Under the pieces are notes generated by a model that ran no database searches, was not told the DNA's origin, and saw only the letters and a program-made list of their open reading frames with translations. DNA of 55,295 nucleotides from a virus: IMG/VR virus record IMGVR_UViG_3300005935_000016, positions 1-55,295 of that record. One strand, written 5' to 3'. Positions 51,415-55,295 of the stretch are shown piece by piece (the first letter of the stretch is position 1; each line of letters begins with the position of its first letter). The translations under genes and the position numbers were made by a program.

Positions 51415-51570
51415 CTATTTTTTACTCTCTAAACTTAACGTTTCATCAAAAACAATCCTGTCTTTAAACTCCGCTCGTTTACCCACATTCCAGTTTTGTA
51501 TCGGTCTAATATAACCCACCACTCGACTAAATATTTCGCATTTAGTTCGTTTTAATTTTACTTCTTCCAT
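51415..51570 (-). CDS. Stand-alone glycyl-radical-like peptide, NrdD C-terminus type (51 aa)
   Basis: The core KCEIFSRVVGYIRPIQNWNV followed by GKRAEFKDRI is very like the C-terminal end of class III anaerobic ribonucleotide reductase, where the glycine in R-x-x-G-Y carries the radical. Only this end is encoded; there is no catalytic barrel or activase in the window. Such short proteins are known to me from archaeal and phage genomes as NrdD-like fragments. It may repair or complement a host enzyme whose radical site is damaged. SD-like AGGCAAAG upstream is weak. Confidence 0.7.
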   Translation of the reverse strand: MEEVKLKRTKCEIFSRVVGYIRPIQNWNVGKRAEFKDRIVFDETLSLESKK

Positions 51571-51571
51571 T

Positions 51572-51934
51572 TTATCTTTGCCTCCCGATATATTTCCAAT
51601 CGTAACTTAATCCATTATAAATTACGAGCTTTCTAACAATCCTGTGTGGTTCAACGTCGAACATCTGTTCTAAGAATCGTCGACCTTGCATAAGTTGTCG
51701 TTTTGCTTTACTTGAATCATGGCCATTAGCCTTCAGCTCGACCACTAAATATTTATCAGTGTAAAAGTATGCTATCAAATCCGGCATACTGTATTGTTGA
51801 ATTTTACCATCAGGGTGCCATATCGGCTCTTTAATCACCCACGCCAAGTCTTCTCGACTTTCCCCTATCAGATGTACATGATGACACAGATAGTCCAACG
51901 ATCGTTCGTGTGATGCTCTTCCTCGTTTAGTCAT
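51572..51934 (-). CDS. PD-(D/E)XK-type nuclease-like protein
   Basis: 120 aa. SMPDLIAYFYTDKYLVVELKA contains the PD...ExK nuclease motif, followed by DSSKAKRQLMQGRRFLEQMF. Such small proteins resemble Holliday junction resolvases or phage restriction-like nucleases. It starts in the end of the preceding gene. A role in trimming replicated DNA before packaging is reasonable next to terminase. Confidence 0.75.
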   Translation of the reverse strand: MTKRGRASHERSLDYLCHHVHLIGESREDLAWVIKEPIWHPDGKIQQYSMPDLIAYFYTDKYLVVELKANGHDSSKAKRQLMQGRRFLEQMFDVEPHRIVRKLVIYNGLSYDWKYIGRQR

Positions 51935-52160
51935 ACGGTTTCACCATTCTTAACACATACTGCTCAGCCATGCAATAAGGCATCATACGTCCCAATCCAG
52001 CCACCCGTTGTAATGGACAATATAGTTTACCTCCACACATAACTCCAACTGAATCAACCCGAAATGAACCCCGAGCGTTGCATATACATCGTCTTACCTT
52101 ATCATCAAGGTTGCTGAACTCGTTATCTGTTAATCCTAATTGTCTATGCTTGATTTTTAA
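51927..52160 (-). CDS. Small Cys-rich protein with lost or non-standard start codon
   Basis: The frame is open for 77 codons up to 52160 and overlaps both neighbours in the compact way typical here, but no ATG, GTG or TTG exists before an internal ATG (about 52041). The first codon after the stop is TTA, exactly at SD spacing (GGAG-5-TTA). A TTG to TTA change or an ATC start is possible. Product features: CICNARGS, MCGGKLYCPL, MMPYCMAEQY (five cysteines). Function unknown. Confidence 0.5.
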   Translation of the reverse strand, partial: LKIKHRQLGLTDNEFSNLDDKVRRCICNARGSFRVDSVGVMCGGKLYCPLQRVAGLGRMMPYCMAEQYVLRMVKPYD

Positions 52161-52579
52161 TCAATCTCCTTCTCAACTAAGAAGTCTAAATAAGCTTCCT
52201 GTTGCATTACCTCTCGTTCGATAGCTCTACTCGATACAGTAATGATTGGAACTTGACTAATTGTGTTGGTAATATCTGGGTCTAACTCCATCCTCATACT
52301 AAAATATGGTGTTAAAACTGGGTCGCCTTCAACATCTTTGTGATCTTGTCGATAAGCTAAACACTTAACGACTGCACGTTCGTAACGTTGTCCCGTTGGG
52401 TCGGTTTTTGGTAACATTTCGTAACCAACGATGTGTAACTGATACTCTAAGGTTCCCAGACCGTGTTGTCTCGCTAAATATAACCCGTTCTCTCCCTCTG
52501 TCTCTAAAAATTGATTCGCCTCTTCGTGTGTTAAAGCTTTCCATTCTCTAAACACCATTAATGCTAAATTACTCGTCAT
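52157..52579 (-). CDS. Hypothetical protein, 140 aa
   Basis: ATG 52579, overlapping the metallopeptidase stop. Contains ALMVFREWKALTHEEANQFL, then LHIVGYEMLPKTDPTGQRYE and a beta C-terminal half (VLTPYFSMRMELDPDI). No family recognised. Part of the small-gene run upstream of terminase. Confidence 0.6.
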   Translation of the reverse strand: MTSNLALMVFREWKALTHEEANQFLETEGENGLYLARQHGLGTLEYQLHIVGYEMLPKTDPTGQRYERAVVKCLAYRQDHKDVEGDPVLTPYFSMRMELDPDITNTISQVPIITVSSRAIEREVMQQEAYLDFLVEKEID

Positions 52580-52886
52580 GTGACCAATACCTCCCGATTT
52601 CGTCATAAAAATACATGTGTAAATATGCGCGTAAGTCTGGATCTTCGACAGTCTCCAACGCGATTTCTTCGATCGTCAACTCTGATAACCTGTCCGAATC
52701 GTAATGGTGAGCTAATTCGTGAAATATTGTTATCATAAACTCACGACCTGAAGCTATCTCATACGGATTGTAAAAAATCGTTGATTGACTCGGCTCATAA
52801 AGTCCGCTTAGCCCGACTTTATAAAATCTTTTAACTTCTAATTCGGCCAAACCGTCAACGATATCATCTAAAGATAATACAAACAA
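52569..52886 (-). CDS. HExxH zinc metallopeptidase-like protein
   Basis: 105 aa, TTG start with GGAGG five bases upstream. FHELAHHYDS (55-64) is a zincin active site (H56-E57-x-x-H60), with candidate third ligands in the following helices (ETVEDPDLRAYL). Small zincins of this size are found in phages; ImmA/IrrE-like proteases, which cut repressors, are the nearest idea but not proven. Confidence 0.7.
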   Translation of the reverse strand: MFVLSLDDIVDGLAELEVKRFYKVGLSGLYEPSQSTIFYNPYEIASGREFMITIFHELAHHYDSDRLSELTIEEIALETVEDPDLRAYLHMYFYDEIGRYWSHDE

Positions 52887-52973
52887 TTTGACCTCCGATA
52901 ATATTAAAAAAAGTTTTAGAATTATATTGTGTTTGGATAGCGCACATTTTATATTTATAGTTAACCTCTTGAT

Positions 52974-53075
52974 TTATTTAAATGTTATTTCTAAATATAT
53001 ATCTGAACGGTCGAATGTGTCTACACCGACTACTCTAAATTTTCCACTGGGTGCTTTTAATTCTAAGCGCGTCAT
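52974..53075 (-). CDS. Tiny beta protein (33 aa)
   Basis: ATG overlaps the stop of the preceding gene (ATGA). LELKAPSGKFRVVGVDTFDR is a pattern I have seen in small phage proteins (FRVVGVDTFD). Ends in a motif-like AT-rich stretch. Function unknown. Confidence 0.5.
   Translation of the reverse strand: MTRLELKAPSGKFRVVGVDTFDRSDIYLEITFK
52976..53010 (-). promoter_or_regulatory. Degenerate copy of the late-promoter motif
   Basis: ATGTTATTTCTAAATATATA resembles the TAATTTCTAGATATATAT core but with TCTAAA for TCTAGA and TTTAAAT for the TATA box. It lies at the end of the 33-aa gene, the same gene-end position as the other copies, and about 90 bases before the TTG at 52886. A second TATA-like stretch (TATAAATATAAAATG as read on the - strand, 52945-52959) is nearer. 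Confidence 0.4.
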
Positions 53076-53536
53076 TGTTCGTCCTCACTTTTTTCCGCGA
53101 TCGGAACCAACGACACACTCTGCAACTCATCGCCTTCAAACGTCGGAACAATCTTAGCAGTACCATCGTCTAATTTGTGTATAGTTTCGCTAAGATGTTC
53201 AGTTGTCTGTCTAAAAGTCGCATCATATTCATGCGCATAATCAACTCCCATAACAACATCTGATTTGTCGAACTTCACCTTAAAACCGATATCTTCCGAT
53301 AACTCACTCTTAATAACCCCATACAACTTCTTACAGTCCCAAAGCGCCTGTTGTATAATATTCCTAATAACTCTTTCACGAATCTCGACACCTTTATATT
53401 GGTTATTACCACCACGTCTGTTAAGTTGATTAATCGCCTTTTCCACGATATCGTCTGAGTTGCTAATAGAGTACATCGGCACTAACTTCTTTTTTACTTC
53501 TTCATCTACTAATTCTTTCTCTTTTGTTTCTTTCAA
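53072..53536 (-). CDS. Hypothetical acidic protein, 154 aa
   Basis: TTG start at 53536 after AGAGGTGAT. Helical N-terminal half (VEKAINQLNRRGGNNQYKGV, RVIRNIIQQALWDC) and a charged C-terminus. No family recognised. Second clear use of a TTG start with a strong SD in this region. Confidence 0.6.
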   Translation of the reverse strand: MKETKEKELVDEEVKKKLVPMYSISNSDDIVEKAINQLNRRGGNNQYKGVEIRERVIRNIIQQALWDCKKLYGVIKSELSEDIGFKVKFDKSDVVMGVDYAHEYDATFRQTTEHLSETIHKLDDGTAKIVPTFEGDELQSVSLVPIAEKSEDEQ

Positions 53537-53561
53537 ATTATATCACCTCTTTTAACTATGA

Positions 53562-53774
53562 TTAATGACGCGGACACTTGCGGTATTGACGTGTTGATGT
53601 TTGTGATTCTTGAGCTGGTAATTCGCGATATTTGACGCACCGGCCACTTTGTTCTTTGTATGCGCAACTACCGTCTAATGAACAAATGTAAACGTTAATT
53701 CCTTCGCCGGTTATTTGGTGCAACGGGTCTTCAGATGTTCTACATGCTTCGATTCGGTCTTCGATTGTTGTCAT
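53562..53774 (-). CDS. Small Cys-rich protein, 70 aa
   Basis: ATG 53774 next to the preceding stop. Five cysteines (RIEACRTSED, YICSLDGSCAYKE, RCVKY, KCPRH) may bind zinc or iron. Pattern resembles small phage zinc ribbons. Function unknown. Confidence 0.55.
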   Translation of the reverse strand: MTTIEDRIEACRTSEDPLHQITGEGINVYICSLDGSCAYKEQSGRCVKYRELPAQESQTSTRQYRKCPRH

Positions 53775-53959
53775 TGTATTCTGTACCACGCAGCTTCTCC
53801 AGAGCGTTGATGATATAAGTTAGTCGATTGTTTTTGATTACATCGATGACACGTTCTCACGCTTGGTTGATATATTTCGTTATCGTTACTATTAGTAAAT
53901 TTAATAACACTCGAATACACCCACTCGTGAAACCCTAACCAACATCTAACTGAACTCAT
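53771..53959 (-). CDS. Small zinc-ribbon-like protein, 62 aa
   Basis: RCWLGFHEWVYSS near the start and RTCHRCNQKQ later give Cys/His ligands; this CWLGFHxWVY wording is common in short phage proteins. Four-base overlaps on both sides. Confidence 0.6.
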   Translation of the reverse strand: MSSVRCWLGFHEWVYSSVIKFTNSNDNEIYQPSVRTCHRCNQKQSTNLYHQRSGEAAWYRIQ

Positions 53960-54255
53960 CTAAACAGCTTCTCCCAAAACGTTTTCTTTCGCCGCTTCTT
54001 CGGCTTAACTTCCTCGGCATCTTCAGTTAATATAACCTCAATCAGCTCGTCTAAATTCAACATCAGCGGGTTGTGGCCGTTGTATGTCATCGCGCCTAAA
54101 TTCAAAACAGCCATGTACGATTTTGGACTTGCTAAATACCTTACAACATATACACAGTTTAATAAAAAGTCGGGCCGAACGGTCACAAAATAATCGTTGG
54201 TCTCTAATGCGTTTAATCGCAATTCGTCTAAAATTTGTTCTTTTGTTAATTCCAT
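53956..54255 (-). CDS. Hypothetical protein, 99 aa
   Basis: I choose ATG 54255 (MELTKEQILDELRL) because GAGGTGAT precedes it; the frame is open further upstream. Alpha/beta core (YFVTVRPDFLLNCVYVVRYL) and a basic C-terminal tail (KPKKRRKKTFWEKLF). Function unknown. Confidence 0.6.
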   Translation of the reverse strand: MELTKEQILDELRLNALETNDYFVTVRPDFLLNCVYVVRYLASPKSYMAVLNLGAMTYNGHNPLMLNLDELIEVILTEDAEEVKPKKRRKKTFWEKLFR

Positions 54256-54634
54256 AGTATCACCTCGGGGAAATAGCGGGACGATTATAGTCGCGCCCAC
54301 GACTTTGCATGAAAATGGACCCACCAACCAGGTGAGACTATTAAAACGTAGTGAGTATGATTTGTTAGCAACTTCACTTGTTTATAAATATATACAACCA
54401 TACTAGTTTATAAATATTATTATTCTATAGAATATACTTCGCTAAAATAGCTCAGATAACAATTGTTAACGGAATCCAAATGTACTAAGAAGTTAATACG
54501 ACTTGTAATGCAGACAAATCCTGGTGTCTATATCTAAATGATAAAAGACCCGAAACAAAAATTATTGTGAATAAGCTGACTAAATATTTTGCGAATAACT
54601 TTTTGATGAATTTAATCATGAGGATCATCGTTTG
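54256..54634 (-). promoter_or_regulatory. 379-base non-coding stretch: promoters and a GC-richer leader
   Basis: No convincing gene. On the - strand two TATA boxes occur, ATTTATAAAC (about 54408-54417) and ATTTATAAAC (about 54378-54388), with the palindrome TTCTATAGAA (about 54423-54432) upstream. Between them and ATG 54255 lies a leader unusually rich in G and C (54262-54330) with short complementary parts (GTCG/CGAC, GGG/CCC), possibly folded. The part 54440-54634 shows only short open frames. Confidence 0.5.
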
Positions 54635-55117
54635 TCATCTCTCACCCTCGCTCTTAACATCGTCCAAACACTCATCACATAGGTAACTCTTAGTCACCAA
54701 GCTGCTAACTTCCCAGTCGCAATTCTCTGCCCGGAACACGTTAACATATTGGTCAGGAGTGTGGACTGCTGCCCTTGCCCCACACACCTGACACGTTCCG
54801 TAACACTCTTTTGAAATTTTAGTAGAGTCTCCACCCAACAAATGAATAAATGCGAGTCTGTCGAAATAAGTAATCGGTACTAAGTTGCTAAGTAAAGTCG
54901 CCTCAACGAATTTCCCAGCATCTTCAAGCTCGTGTACCTTTCTAAGAATAATAAACTTAACCGCGAACATAAAGTCGCCACGGTCGCACTCTAACTGAGT
55001 TAACAATTGTTTATTGTCAACGTTTTTCATGTTAGAATGTTTAAAATCTTTGTGCAACTTACCGATAGTGTCGATGTCTTTGAAATTGATTCCTTTGATT
55101 GTTTTGTTGTCTTTCAT
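54635..55117 (-). CDS. Hypothetical protein with C-terminal zinc ribbon, 160 aa
   Basis: Helical first 110 residues, then YGTCQVCGARAAVH and YLCDECLDDV giving a CxxC-CxxC zinc site. The gene overlaps its upstream neighbour by ATGA. No family recognised; a DNA-binding or packaging accessory role is possible. Confidence 0.65.
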   Translation of the reverse strand: MKDNKTIKGINFKDIDTIGKLHKDFKHSNMKNVDNKQLLTQLECDRGDFMFAVKFIILRKVHELEDAGKFVEATLLSNLVPITYFDRLAFIHLLGGDSTKISKECYGTCQVCGARAAVHTPDQYVNVFRAENCDWEVSSLVTKSYLCDECLDDVKSEGER

Positions 55118-55295
55118 TTTATAATTTTAATATTTTCTTTTGGTATATTGCCCCAACATAACACTTCCGAACCATCGAGGTTCTCTTCGAAGCATGTTAG
55201 TTTGCTATCGCCAGTTTCGACTTCTAGTAACACTCCACCTTCATGTAGTGTATCCCATCTATCTGGAAACTTTGTTAAGTACGAAAAACCAATAC
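55114..55295 (-). CDS. Partial hypothetical protein, 5' end beyond the window
   Basis: At least 59 codons, running off the right edge. Contains FPDRWDTLHEGGVLLEVE and LTCFEENLDGSEVLCWGN. The stop overlaps the next start (ATGA). No family recognised. Confidence 0.55.
   Translation of the reverse strand, partial: IGFSYLTKFPDRWDTLHEGGVLLEVETGDSKLTCFEENLDGSEVLCWGNIPKENIKIIK

Noticed and set aside
54439-54530. Possible tRNA starting near TAGCTCAG
   Set aside because: No matching D-stem partner, anticodon stem or T-loop (GGTTCRAAT) follows; acceptor ends do not pair.
54534-54620. Short - strand reading frame (28 codons) in the gap
   Set aside because: Too short, no SD, and ends within AT-rich sequence without recognisable features.
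1-55295. Integrated provirus with attachment sites
   Set aside because: No integrase, no direct repeats flanking the block and no chromosomal genes were seen in the window.

Overview
The window is most likely a large part of the genome of a tailed, HK97-type dsDNA virus (Caudoviricetes) infecting an archaeon. Archaeal signs are TATA boxes of the type TTTATAAA, leaderless or short-leader transcripts, T-tract terminators, and a mix of Shine-Dalgarno-led ATG and TTG starts in AT-rich DNA. The tailed-virus assignment rests on a complete morphogenesis set: large terminase, portal, prohead protease, major capsid protein, connectors, tail tube, tail chaperone with a -1 frameshift site, tape measure and baseplate hub. 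The host is not proven. A lipoprotein resembling the S-layer-like proteins of DPANN archaea (Woesearchaeota/Pacearchaeota) and two LamG surface proteins of a style common there make such a host my preferred guess.

Layout: genes on the + strand fill 1-24967 and genes on the - strand fill 24945-55295; the two arms meet tail to tail near 24950. The left arm begins with an unknown 680-residue protein, then an RNA-repair group (RNA ligase, CCA-adding-type nucleotidyltransferase split by an HNH endonuclease gene). Next come a sulfotransferase, GDP-mannose dehydratase, a cytosine-C5 methyltransferase (also split by an HNH gene), a short family B DNA polymerase, a second DNA methyltransferase frameshifted in its DPPY motif, and a Cas4-like nuclease. 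A 7.4-kb surface-glycan block (16.1-23.5 kb) follows: two GT4 and two GT2 glycosyltransferases, a B12-type radical SAM enzyme and three SAM methyltransferases, one with an in-frame stop. The arm ends in a string of tiny, mostly Cys-rich genes (23.6-25.0 kb).

The right arm, read from 55 kb down to 25 kb, runs: small accessory genes, metallopeptidase, nuclease, a 51-residue glycyl-radical-like peptide, terminase, portal/MuF fusion, fibre-like repeat protein, protease/scaffold, decoration protein, major capsid protein, repeat fibre, two membrane-anchored LamG proteins, connectors, tail genes, a transglutaminase-like protein, two holin-like proteins, and the S-layer-like lipoprotein. A conserved promoter-like motif (TATA box plus a TCTAGA-centred upstream part) recurs at about 35.18, 45.69 and 49.78 kb, with a weaker match at 52.99 kb, and probably sets the late transcription units.

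Several genes carry single-base lesions (TAG at 4870, missing G near 10288, extra C near 13034, TAA at 20325, lost start near 52160). These could be real decay or consensus errors; read-level data would decide. The most notable systems are the two HNH-split enzymes, the S-layer-like lipoprotein with the LamG proteins, the shared late-promoter motif, the -1 frameshift site in the tail chaperone and the stand-alone glycyl-radical-like peptide.
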